Assembly: GCA_965263455.1 (NCBI GenBank)
Contig: CBDHHN010000004.1
Span: forward strand, 372,001-436,000
Direction of reading: 5' to 3'
Origin: CADEDH01 sp965263455
GTDB taxonomy: Bacteria > Actinomycetota > Acidimicrobiia > Acidimicrobiales > SZUA-35
DNA: 64,000 nt
A program made the position numbers and the translations under genes. Shown here piece after piece: positions 33,062-40,459 of the stretch. Numbering within the stretch: the first letter of the stretch is position 1; each line of letters starts with the position of its first letter. The notes under the pieces were generated by a model. The model was not told the origin of the DNA. It saw nothing but the letters and a program-made list of their open reading frames with translations, and did no database searches.

Positions 33062-34012
33062 TCAGAAGTAGATGACGTCGTCGAGACGGGCGGCCTTCTC
33101 CTCGAGGTCGCCGGTGTAGACGCCGGTCGACAGGTACTTCCACCCTCCGTCACAGACGATGAACAGGATCACGCCGTCCTCGATCCGCTCGGCCGTCGCC
33201 GCCGCCCCGCACAGGGCTGCACCAGTGCTGGGCCCGGCGAAGATGCCGGTCTCGGCCACCAGGCGTCGGGTCCAGTGGAGGGAGTCCACGGGCCGGACGA
33301 TCCGCTTCCCGTCGAGAAGGTCGAAACCGTCCCACTGCTCGAACACGGGCGGAATGTAGCCGTCGTCCAGACTGCGAAGGCCTTCGACCCGCTCCCCCGC
33401 CGGGGGCTCGACCGCGATGACCTTGACCTCGGGCCGGTGCTCCTTCAGGTACGTGCCCACCCCCATCAGGGTGCCGCTCGTCCCCAGACCGGCCACGAAG
33501 TGGGTGATGTCCGGCACGTCGGCCAGGATCTCCGGTCCGGTCGTCCGGTAGTGGGCCCGGGGGTTGGCCTCGTTGCCGTACTGGTAGAGGAAGACCCAGT
33601 CGGGGTTGTCCTCGGCCAACTGCTGTGCCAGTCGCACCGCGCCGTTCGAGCCCTCGGCCGCCGGGGAATCGATGATCTCGGCCCCGAACGCCTCCAGGGC
33701 GGCCCGGCGCTCCATGGTGACGTTCTTGGGCAGGACGATCTTGAGGGTGTACCCCCGGAGTCGGGCCATCATGGCGAGCCCGATCCCGGTGTTGCCCGAC
33801 GATGGTTCGAGCAGGACCGAGCCCGGCCGCAGCCGACCCGTCTCCTCCGCCTCGGCCATCATGGAGCGGGCGATGCGGTCCTTGACCGAACCGCCCGGGT
33901 TCTGGAACTCGAGCTTGGCCAGGAGCCGGACGTTCGGGTTCGGGCTGAGTCCGGAGACGTCGACAACCGGGGTGTGGCCGACGAGGTCGGCGACCGAGGC
34001 GTGGACGGGCAC
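33062..34012 (-). CDS. cysM: CysO-dependent cysteine synthase (CysM, PLP enzyme)
   Basis: The 316-residue PLP fold-type II enzyme has the Schiff-base Lys in NPGGSVKDRIA, LLEPSSGNTGIGLAMMA, GLGTSGTLMGVGTYL and the C-terminal DGGWKYLSTGVYTGDL. The last motif and the gene order match mycobacterial CysM, which uses O-phosphoserine and thiocarboxylated CysO rather than free sulfide. Substrate choice is inferred from that context. The GTG start is 2 nt after the cysO stop. Confidence 0.92.
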   Translation of the reverse strand: MPVHASVADLVGHTPVVDVSGLSPNPNVRLLAKLEFQNPGGSVKDRIARSMMAEAEETGRLRPGSVLLEPSSGNTGIGLAMMARLRGYTLKIVLPKNVTMERRAALEAFGAEIIDSPAAEGSNGAVRLAQQLAEDNPDWVFLYQYGNEANPRAHYRTTGPEILADVPDITHFVAGLGTSGTLMGVGTYLKEHRPEVKVIAVEPPAGERVEGLRSLDDGYIPPVFEQWDGFDLLDGKRIVRPVDSLHWTRRLVAETGIFAGPSTGAALCGAAATAERIEDGVILFIVCDGGWKYLSTGVYTGDLEEKAARLDDVIYF

Positions 34013-34014
34013 GG

Positions 34015-34293
34015 TCAGCCGCCGGCCACGGCGGGCAGGATGGTGACGTCGTCACCCTCCCCCACGGTGGTGTCCAGCTTGTCCAGGAAGCGGATGTCCT
34101 CGTCGTTGACGTAGACGTTCACGAACTTGCGCAGCCCGCCCTCGTCGTCGAGCAGGTTGGCCTCCAGCCCGGGGTAGTCGGCTACCAGGCCATGGACGAC
34201 CTCGCCCACGGTGGAGCCGCCGACGGACACCGTCGACTGGCCGTTGGCGGCGGGCCGCAGGACGGTGGGGAGACGGACGCTGATGGTGGACAC
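34015..34293 (-). CDS. cysO: Ubiquitin-like sulfur carrier protein CysO
   Basis: The 92-residue beta-grasp protein (ThiS/MoaD family) ends in Gly-Gly (ILPAVAGG), the site of thiocarboxylation. The conserved FVNVYVNDEDIRFLDKLDT and EGDDVTILPAV fit CysO. It carries sulfur to the phosphoserine aminoacrylate in CysM, forming a CysO-Cys adduct. The GTG at 34293 has an ideal GGAGG 6 nt upstream, which decides this start over longer frames. It sits between mec and cysM as in mycobacteria. Confidence 0.92.
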   Translation of the reverse strand: MSTISVRLPTVLRPAANGQSTVSVGGSTVGEVVHGLVADYPGLEANLLDDEGGLRKFVNVYVNDEDIRFLDKLDTTVGEGDDVTILPAVAGG

Positions 34294-34363
34294 GGGGAAC
34301 CTCCGCAGGGTCGATCGGCAGGACCGGGAGCCCAATGCCGACATTGTTGACCTGATTCGTTAG

Positions 34364-34780
34364 CTATTGTGTCAACTCGACGGGCTCCTCCGCTATTCCG
34401 CCGTCGAGGATTCGGAAACTGCGGAGTTCGGGCTCGCCTCCCATCAGGGAAACGATGACCCAATGCCAGCTGGGAGGGATGAGTGGCTTGTCGGCCTCGG
34501 CCACGTCGGTGGGTGAGGGGTAGGCCACGGTGTGGGTGTGGGAGTGCATCACCCCGATGATGTCGAGCCCGTCCCGATCGGCGGCCAAGGCGGCCCGGGC
34601 ATAGCGGGCACCGTCGAGACGGTAGATGCGGGCCGAGGCCGCTTCGTTGGGTATCGGCTCGAACCGCGCCACCCGGTCACCCTGGGGCGAGCCGAGCAGC
34701 AGGCCGCAGCCCTCGAGCGGGTAGGCGTCCCAGGCCGTCGCCACCATCTCCAGCCACGATCGGGGGGTCAGCTGCAGCAT
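34364..34780 (-). CDS. mec: CysO-cysteine peptidase (Mec, JAMM metalloprotease)
   Basis: The 138-residue zinc peptidase has the JAMM motif: Glu23 and HSHTHTVAYPSPTD (His79, His81, Ser89, Asp92). It releases cysteine from the CysO C-terminus, the last step of this alternative cysteine route. TACCGT ends 8 nt before the ATG at 34780. It heads the mec-cysO-cysM operon and diverges from smpB. Confidence 0.92.
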   Translation of the reverse strand: MLQLTPRSWLEMVATAWDAYPLEGCGLLLGSPQGDRVARFEPIPNEAASARIYRLDGARYARAALAADRDGLDIIGVMHSHTHTVAYPSPTDVAEADKPLIPPSWHWVIVSLMGGEPELRSFRILDGGIAEEPVELTQ

Positions 34781-34788
34781 GGGTGCCG

Positions 34789-34794
34789 ACGGTA
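34789..34794 (-). promoter_or_regulatory. -10 hexamer TACCGT for mec operon
   Basis: TACCGT on the minus strand ends 8 nt before the mec ATG at 34780. Confidence 0.4.
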
Positions 34795-34869
34795 GCCGCT
34801 CACCCCCGACGTCGGTCGGTCGGAGGCTCGCTCGCCGGCCGACGGAGGGGCTCGCCGGGCCGGACGGCC

Positions 34870-34875
34870 TAGGGT
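34870..34875 (+). promoter_or_regulatory. -10 hexamer TAGGGT for smpB
   Basis: TAGGGT ends 6 nt before the smpB ATG at 34882, with no ribosome site, so the mRNA is probably leaderless. Confidence 0.5.
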
Positions 34876-34881
34876 GGACCG

Positions 34882-35343
34882 ATGGCCGTCAAGATGATCG
34901 CCACCAACAAGCAGGCCCGACGCAACTTCGAGATCCTGGAGACCCACGAGGCCGGCATCGAGTTGCGGGGCAGCGAGGTCAAGTCACTGCGAGAGGCGAA
35001 CGTGACGATCGGCGACGCCTACGCACGCTTCGAGGACGGCGAGTTGTGGCTGGTTGCGTTGCACATCACGCCCTACTCCCGGGCCTCGACCCATGTGGCC
35101 AGCGACTCCTCCCGCAAGCGAAAGCTGTTGATGCACCGCTACGAGCTGGACCGCCTGCGGTCCAGGACCGATCAGGAACACCTGAGCCTGGTGCCGATGG
35201 CTCTGTATTTCAAGGACGGTCGGGCCAAACTCGAGCTCGGAGTGGGACGAGGTCTCAAGACCGTGGACAAACGCCAGCTGATCGCCAAACGTGACGCCGA
35301 CCGTGAGGCCCGCCGGGAGTTGGCGGCCCGATCCAAGCGCTGA
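34882..35343 (+). CDS. smpB: SsrA-binding protein SmpB
   Basis: The 153-residue protein is the tmRNA partner in trans-translation, which frees stalled ribosomes and tags the unfinished peptide. Motifs are ATNKQARRNFEILETHEAGIELRGSEVKSLRE, AHITPY-like LHITPYSRAS, RKRKLLMHRYEL and GRAKLELGVGRGLKTVDKR. The basic tail RREARRELAARSKR-like region is normal. The ssrA gene starts 115 nt downstream, so the two are adjacent. Confidence 0.96.
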   Translation: MAVKMIATNKQARRNFEILETHEAGIELRGSEVKSLREANVTIGDAYARFEDGELWLVALHITPYSRASTHVASDSSRKRKLLMHRYELDRLRSRTDQEHLSLVPMALYFKDGRAKLELGVGRGLKTVDKRQLIAKRDADREARRELAARSKR

Positions 35344-35420
35344 GCGGCCGGCCCCCGATCCGCGGGGCGCACGGGGTCGGGATCGGGGTAGGATGGAAGG
35401 TCCCCCTTTGGGGGTGCTAC

Positions 35421-35426
35421 TTGACA
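35421..35426 (+). promoter_or_regulatory. Consensus -35 TTGACA upstream of ssrA
   Basis: TTGACA lies 31 bp before the tmRNA 5' end. No convincing -10 is at 17-18 bp (CACGAC), so the exact promoter of ssrA is uncertain. A small hairpin at 35402-35414 just before it may end smpB transcription. Confidence 0.4.
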
Positions 35427-35457
35427 GAGGATCATGTCATGCACACGACCTCGACCC

Positions 35458-35844
35458 GGGGCTGATCGGTTTCGACGTCGAGACGATGAGTCGTGGGCGC
35501 GACCCGAGTTGCTCAGACTCGTAAAACGGGGCATTCACAGAAGCGGCGAAAAGACCGACTTCGCTCTCGCTGCCTGATCACTCGGGTAGTTAGAGGAACA
35601 TCGCGAGCCGTGAGGCCACGCGGGGCCTGATCATTGCAGCCCGGCAACAGAAGCAGTGGTGGACGGCGGGAGAGACCGCTGACCGCAGGGAAAGACCGCT
35701 GACAGTCGGGAAAGACCGAACGGTTGGAACCTCGGTTCCCCGTGACCCGGCACGAGGGCAGCCGTACAAGCCCGCATCTCGGGAACGGTCGTAGCGAACG
35801 CGATGACTCCTCGACGGACGGGGGTTCGATTCCCCCCAGCTCCA
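35458..35844 (+). ncRNA. ssrA: Transfer-messenger RNA (tmRNA)
   Basis: The 5' end GGGGCTGATCGGTTTCGAC and the 3' T arm plus acceptor GGGGGTTCGATTCCCCCCAG with CTCCA form the tRNA-like domain (GGGGCTG pairs with CAGCTCC). CCA is not encoded; the genome reads CTC after the discriminator A. The tag reading frame ends at the TGA at 35575-35577 and encodes ...EKTDFALAA. The resume codon is probably GGC at 35530, giving a tag of up to 15 residues, though this is not certain. It lies directly after smpB. Confidence 0.95.
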
Positions 35845-35899
35845 CTCACTCCCCCACTGTCCCTCCGGGACCGGCGCCCGCCCGGTCCCGGGCGAGGGT

Positions 35900-37246
35900 T
35901 CAGCCCCCGACGGTGGCGGCCAACGACGGCTCGCCGTCGACGACCCGATGAATGTAGATCTCCTTGGTCGGCGTCCCCCGACCCATGTAGGAGAGCACGC
36001 CGGTGACCCCCTGCACCCCGTTGGCATCGGCGATGGCCGGTCCCAGCACGGCGGGGTCGGTGGAGCGGGTCCGCAGGTAGGCATCGGCGATCACGGCCAT
36101 GGCGTCTCCGGCCAGCGCCACCATCGACGGCGCCTCCGACGGCACCCCCTCGGACGCGGCCAGGCTGGCGTTGAGGACCGAGATCCGGCTGCCGTCGGCG
36201 GGGAAGGCGTGGGTCACGTGGTAGATGCCCTCGGTCCCGGCCAGGCCGTAACCGCCGGTGGCCTCGAACGCGTCGCTCTGCAGGTACTCGACCTCGACCC
36301 CGGCCGCTTCGAGCTGTTGGCGCAGGGCAACCAACTGGAAGGCGAACATGGGGGTGTAGATCACGTCCGGTGGGTCGGCGGCGATGGCGGCCACGAACTC
36401 GCTGAAATCGTCGGTCTCGAACGGTACGAACGGGTAGTCGCCGATGACCTCGCCGCCGTTCTCGGCGAAGACGGAGCTGAAGACCAGGGTGTTGTACCCG
36501 AAGTACGGTCCCTCGGCCGAGAAGGTGACGGCCCGGGACCAACCGGAGCTGAGGGCGAACTGGGCCGCCACCGTCGCCCCCTGGGTGTCGTTGAAGGCCA
36601 CCAGGTAGGACAGGGCCGTCTTGTCGCCCAAGGCCGGCTCGGTCGAGCCGGTGAAGATGACGGGGACTTCGCCCCGGGTGACCTGCAACACCCGGAAACC
36701 GGGATCGGGGAACGGCGGACCGAGTAGGACCGACACGTCCTGTTCGAGGAGGCCGTTCATGGCACTCCGGGTTTCGATCGGCTGGCCCGAGACGTCGGTG
36801 ACCACCACCTCGACCGGGGTGCCGTCGAACCCGCCCGAGCAGTTGATGAGCTTGGCCAGGTGGGCCGCGGCCTGGCTCCCGGGGCCATCGGCCGGTCCCC
36901 CGATCGGGGACAGGTCGGCGGCATACCCGATCCGAAGGGGCTGACCCTCCACCGGGACGGGGCAGTTGGGGTCGGCCGCCAGCGCGGCGTCGATGTCCCA
37001 GCCGCCGGCGGCGACCGGAGCCTCGCCCTCGGTGTCGGTGTCGGTCTCGGTCTCGGTCTGCTGCCCGGCGTCGTCGGGTTGGGTCACACCCGTGAGCGTG
37101 GGCTGTGTCGTCTGGTCGTCGTCGCCCGATGAGCAGGCGGCGGCGACCAGACCGACGGCGGCGACCGCCGCCACCAAGGCCCGGGCCGCGGGCCGACTCC
37201 CCGCCGCTGTGCTCCGCCCCCGGTCCGCCATGTCCTCCACCTGCAT
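35900..37246 (-). CDS. Branched-chain-amino-acid-receptor-like (Peripla_BP_6) lipoprotein
   Basis: The 448-residue lipoprotein has lipobox VAAAC and a Thr/Glu/Asp-repeat spacer. A LivK-type binding fold follows, with LRIGYAADLSPIGGPADGPG, LAKLINCSGGFDGTPVEVVV, SGWSRAVTFSAEGPYFGYN and VIYTPMFAFQLVALRQQLEAAG. It would bind a small ligand outside the membrane. No ABC permease is near; it is the last gene of an operon with an OmpA-domain protein and an ASKHA-like membrane protein. Its start overlaps the OmpA stop by 1 nt (TGATG). Ligand unknown. Confidence 0.82.
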   Translation of the reverse strand: MQVEDMADRGRSTAAGSRPAARALVAAVAAVGLVAAACSSGDDDQTTQPTLTGVTQPDDAGQQTETETDTDTEGEAPVAAGGWDIDAALAADPNCPVPVEGQPLRIGYAADLSPIGGPADGPGSQAAAHLAKLINCSGGFDGTPVEVVVTDVSGQPIETRSAMNGLLEQDVSVLLGPPFPDPGFRVLQVTRGEVPVIFTGSTEPALGDKTALSYLVAFNDTQGATVAAQFALSSGWSRAVTFSAEGPYFGYNTLVFSSVFAENGGEVIGDYPFVPFETDDFSEFVAAIAADPPDVIYTPMFAFQLVALRQQLEAAGVEVEYLQSDAFEATGGYGLAGTEGIYHVTHAFPADGSRISVLNASLAASEGVPSEAPSMVALAGDAMAVIADAYLRTRSTDPAVLGPAIADANGVQGVTGVLSYMGRGTPTKEIYIHRVVDGEPSLAATVGG

Positions 37247-38097
37247 CAGCCGAACTCTCCAGGGGCCACGAGGAAATTCTTGAACTGCAGCTCGATACGC
37301 CGGTTGAACCGTCGACCCTCTTCGGTCTCGTTGGACGCCACGGGCGCATCCTCACCGGCGGCGGCCACCACCAACTGGCCGGGCGAGGCGCCGGCACCGA
37401 TGAGGTAGTCGACCACGGCGCCGGCCCGCGACGAGGCGACCTGGGCGTTCAAGTCGGGGTCGCCGGAGTCGTCGGTGTGGCCGATCACGACGACGAACAG
37501 GCTGGGGCGGCTCTGGAGCAGCCCGGCGACGAAGTCCAGGGTGGGAAGCGAGTCGGCCTCGATCTCGGAGCTTCCGAGACCGAAGTTGGCGGCCTGTTCG
37601 ATCAACACCTGCCCGGACTGCACCTCTTCGGCCGCGTCCGGGTGCCAGGTGAGTTGGTTCTCCACCGCCGACGGCTCGACGCCGAGGTTGGAGGCCACGT
37701 AGTCCGTGACCAGGAGGGCCGTGGCCCAGTTGGGGGCCGAGCCGGTCACGACGGCGCTACCGGCAGGATCCAGGTCGATCCGCCGGGCCTCCGGTGGCCC
37801 ATCGGGCACCGGCCCCCGGCCGCCGGGCCAGTCGTCGACCTCGGGCGACTCGACCGACTCCGGATCCGGGACCGTCATGGCCTCGGTGGTGCTGGTGGTG
37901 TCGGCCGTGGTCTCGGTCGGCACGGACGTGGTCGACGAGTCGGGCGTCACGGTCTCGGTCCCGTCGGCGGAGGAGCCGAAGGTGACCAGGTCGCGGCGTT
38001 CCAGGTTGGCGCCGAGGAGGCCCAGGTTCGTCAGGGCCAGGACGATCAGGGCCGGTAGGCGCCAGCGTCCACGACCCGCAGGAGCTGGGCCCGTCAT
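37246..38097 (-). CDS. OmpA-domain membrane protein
   Basis: The 283-residue protein has one N-terminal membrane helix (about 14-32), a Thr/Ser/Asp-rich linker, and a C-terminal OmpA-like peptidoglycan-binding domain (about 160-275) with VIGHTDDSGDP, SSRAGAVVDYLIGAG and FNRRIELQF. It would tie the membrane to the cell wall. The ATG at 38097 overlaps the upstream gene as ATGA and its stop overlaps the next start as TGATG. The three-gene unit is therefore tightly coupled. Confidence 0.85.
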   Translation of the reverse strand: MTGPAPAGRGRWRLPALIVLALTNLGLLGANLERRDLVTFGSSADGTETVTPDSSTTSVPTETTADTTSTTEAMTVPDPESVESPEVDDWPGGRGPVPDGPPEARRIDLDPAGSAVVTGSAPNWATALLVTDYVASNLGVEPSAVENQLTWHPDAAEEVQSGQVLIEQAANFGLGSSEIEADSLPTLDFVAGLLQSRPSLFVVVIGHTDDSGDPDLNAQVASSRAGAVVDYLIGAGASPGQLVVAAAGEDAPVASNETEEGRRFNRRIELQFKNFLVAPGEFG

Positions 38098-39275
38098 GCG
38101 ATCACCAGGAGAAGGACGAGGACGACGGCGAGCACGGCCAGGGCTCCGAGGGCCACGTCCATTCCGTCGAGCGTCCGTTGTTGCTGGGACTCGTCGAAGG
38201 CGAAGTCCTCGATGTTGCGGAAGTCGTTGCCGCCGGTGTCGGCGGGGCGATCGAACGAGTCGTGCCCGGTGTGGGTCGGGCGGTCGAACGAGCCGCGCGG
38301 GTCGGGCCCGGTGTGGATCGGGCCCTGGTTCGGGATTCGCTGCAACTGGTGGGTGTTGGCCACCGGGCCGGGGCGCGACCAGTCGGGTTCGGCAGGCGCT
38401 CGGAGCGATGCGTGGTCGTGGTGGCCCGCCGACTCACGGGAGAAGCTGGTGGCAGCCGACGGCGTGGCCCAACGGCCGGACGCCGTGGTCACCGGCGCCG
38501 CTCCGTGGAGGGTGTGGCCCGCCAACAGGTTGGTGGGGGACGCCGACAGCACACCGAGGGCGACGCCGGTGGCCGGAGCGAGGGCGGCCGGGGTCACACC
38601 CCGGTTGCGACACAGCGACTCGTCGACGATCACCCCGTCGAGATAGGCGGGTGAGGTCGGGCCCGTGCCGGGGCCGGCGACCAGGAGTTCGTGGTCGAAC
38701 GGGGCGTCGGCGGCCTCGAACGCCTCGAGCACCTGGTCGTCGAGCACCCGGGCCGTCCAGGCGATGCCCGACCCGAGGGAGATGGCGCCGTTGGCCACCC
38801 GGCCCAGGATCCGGGCCGCCGCCACCGGGGCCAGTTCGACCCGGTCGAGCATGAGTCCGGAATCCTCGAAGACGCGGTGCACCAGCTCGACACAGCGGGC
38901 CGGGGCGTAGGACACCCCCGTGTCCCCCACCAGGACGAAACGCTCATCCAGCTCCATGCTGAGCGACTCGAGCCAACCCCGCAGCGCCGGCCCGCTGCCG
39001 ACACCGCAGTTCGGGAAGCCGATGGTGGCGGCGGCCACGTGCCCGCTCGGATCGGTGATGCCGACCCGATCGAGGGCGGCGACGAGGGCGGCCCTGGTCG
39101 CCGCCTCGGAGTCCATCGGGTTGCGAGGGCCGCCGGCCCTGGCGATCGGTCGTTCGCTCACGTCGACGACCTCGCGCCCGGAGGGGTCCAGCATCACCAG
39201 CCGGACCTTGCTGCGGCCGATCTCCACGCCCAACGGACCGGCCCCCGAGCGTTGCGTGAAACCTGGGTTCGTCAT
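38094..39275 (-). CDS. ASKHA-like (actin/ROK-type fold) protein with C-terminal membrane anchor
   Basis: The 393-residue protein begins with a phosphate-1-like loop GVEIGRSKVRLVMLDPSG, as in ROK kinases, PilM and other actin-fold ATPases. TIGFPNCGVGSG, LVGDTGVSYAPA and LAPVAAARILGRVANGAISLGSGIAW could be the phosphate-2 and adenosine regions. A long Pro/His/Asp-rich linker (about 265-365) leads to a single C-terminal helix (MDVALGALAVLAVVLVLLLVIA). No known family fits fully, so the nucleotide-binding role is inferred. It leads the OmpA/LivK-like operon. Confidence 0.62.
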   Translation of the reverse strand: MTNPGFTQRSGAGPLGVEIGRSKVRLVMLDPSGREVVDVSERPIARAGGPRNPMDSEAATRAALVAALDRVGITDPSGHVAAATIGFPNCGVGSGPALRGWLESLSMELDERFVLVGDTGVSYAPARCVELVHRVFEDSGLMLDRVELAPVAAARILGRVANGAISLGSGIAWTARVLDDQVLEAFEAADAPFDHELLVAGPGTGPTSPAYLDGVIVDESLCRNRGVTPAALAPATGVALGVLSASPTNLLAGHTLHGAAPVTTASGRWATPSAATSFSRESAGHHDHASLRAPAEPDWSRPGPVANTHQLQRIPNQGPIHTGPDPRGSFDRPTHTGHDSFDRPADTGGNDFRNIEDFAFDESQQQRTLDGMDVALGALAVLAVVLVLLLVIA

Positions 39276-39386
39276 CTTGCCGGCCCGTCGTCAGTTCGGA
39301 GGATCACAAGACGGGGACCACCACGGGCCGTAGTGAGTAGCACGGCTTATGGACAGGGTCTCCGCCAGACGTCTGTCTCGGTCGGA

Positions 39387-39416
39387 ACCATAGCCCGAAT
39401 CTCCAACCATGTTGAA
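39387..39416 (-). promoter_or_regulatory. Possible promoter of the ASKHA-OmpA-receptor operon
   Basis: On the minus strand TTCAAC (39416-39411) and TATGGT (39392-39387) are 18 bp apart in an AT-richer patch. They would give a leader of about 105 nt before the ATG at 39275. The rest of the 238-bp gap shows nothing else. Confidence 0.35.
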
Positions 39417-39513
39417 GAACGCCGTGAAATCTTGGACCGGATGCCGATATACCGCCTGGCTCAGCGACATTCGGGCTCTCGCCGGTCCCGGCTCACGACA
39501 TCGGGACCGCGGC

Positions 39514-40371
39514 TCAGGAGAACTCGGGATCCTCCCAGAACGGGAAGGCGTCGGGGGTGTCGACGGAGGGTCGCAGGGTCCAGTTCGGCTCCCGCTTCTC
39601 CAGGAAACTCGACACCCCTTCCCGGGCGTCGGCCAGGGCCCCCAGACCCTGGATGGCCCGGGAGTCGGCCCGATGGCTCAACATGGGGTGCTCGAAGGTC
39701 AGGCCTCGCCACAGGAGTTGCCGGGTCAGCGCCACCGAGACCGGCGCCGCGTTGACGGCGATGTCGAGAGCGATCTCGCGGGCCCGTGGGAGCAGTTGGT
39801 CGTCGTCGACCAATTCGACGAGACCGCCGTCGGCGGCCTCGCTGGCCGGGAAGACACGACCGGAGTAACACCACTGGGCGGCCTGCGAGATCCCGACGAC
39901 CCGGGGCAGGAACCATGACGAGCAGGCCTCGGGCACGATGCCCCGGCGGGCGAACACGAACCCGACCTTGGCCGACCGGGCGGCGAGGCGGACGTCCATG
40001 GGCAGGGTCATGGTGATGCCGACCCCGACGGCGGCGCCGTTGATGGCGGCGATGATGGGCTTGGTCAGCTCGAAGATGCGGAGGCTGACGGTGCCGCCAC
40101 CGTCCCGGTTGGCCTGCTCCGGGTCACGACCCCGGGCCGCGGCGTCGAAGGTCTCGCCGCCGCGCTCCAGGTCGGCGCCGGCACAGAACCCGCGACCGGC
40201 GCCGGTCATGATCACCACCCGGACCGCGTCGTCGGCGTCGATCTGGTCGAACAGGTCCAACAACTCCCGACGCATCAGGTCGTTGAAGGCGTTGAGTCGG
40301 TCGGGCCGGTTCAGGGTGATGGTGGCGATGCCGTGATCGTCCACCTCGTAGAGGAGGGTCTCGAAGCTCAT
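39514..40371 (-). CDS. Enoyl-CoA hydratase/isomerase family protein (crotonase fold)
   Basis: The 285-residue protein has NRPDRLNAFNDLMRREL, the oxyanion-hole loop GAGRGFCAGADL, KPIIAAINGAAVGVG and FARRGIVPEACSSWFLPR. The latter places a Glu at the second catalytic position; the first canonical Glu appears to be Gly (KVGFVF). This is common in a large actinobacterial crotonase group whose reactions vary (hydration, isomerisation). The substrate is unknown. It is the last gene before the glutamate-synthase-like gene on the minus strand, with separate spacing. Confidence 0.88.
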   Translation of the reverse strand: MSFETLLYEVDDHGIATITLNRPDRLNAFNDLMRRELLDLFDQIDADDAVRVVIMTGAGRGFCAGADLERGGETFDAAARGRDPEQANRDGGGTVSLRIFELTKPIIAAINGAAVGVGITMTLPMDVRLAARSAKVGFVFARRGIVPEACSSWFLPRVVGISQAAQWCYSGRVFPASEAADGGLVELVDDDQLLPRAREIALDIAVNAAPVSVALTRQLLWRGLTFEHPMLSHRADSRAIQGLGALADAREGVSSFLEKREPNWTLRPSVDTPDAFPFWEDPEFS

Positions 40372-40459
40372 CGGAGGTCACAGTCACAGATCCAGACCCG
40401 GGTGACAAGTCCGGGGCCCGGTCCGGCCGCCGGCAGGGGCCACGCCGGCCCGGCGGTGG

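Noticed and set aside
35631..37397. Long minus-strand frame across ssrA and the receptor gene
   Set aside because: It crosses the tmRNA gene and a shadow frame of the lipoprotein. The true receptor gene is in another frame with a lipobox.
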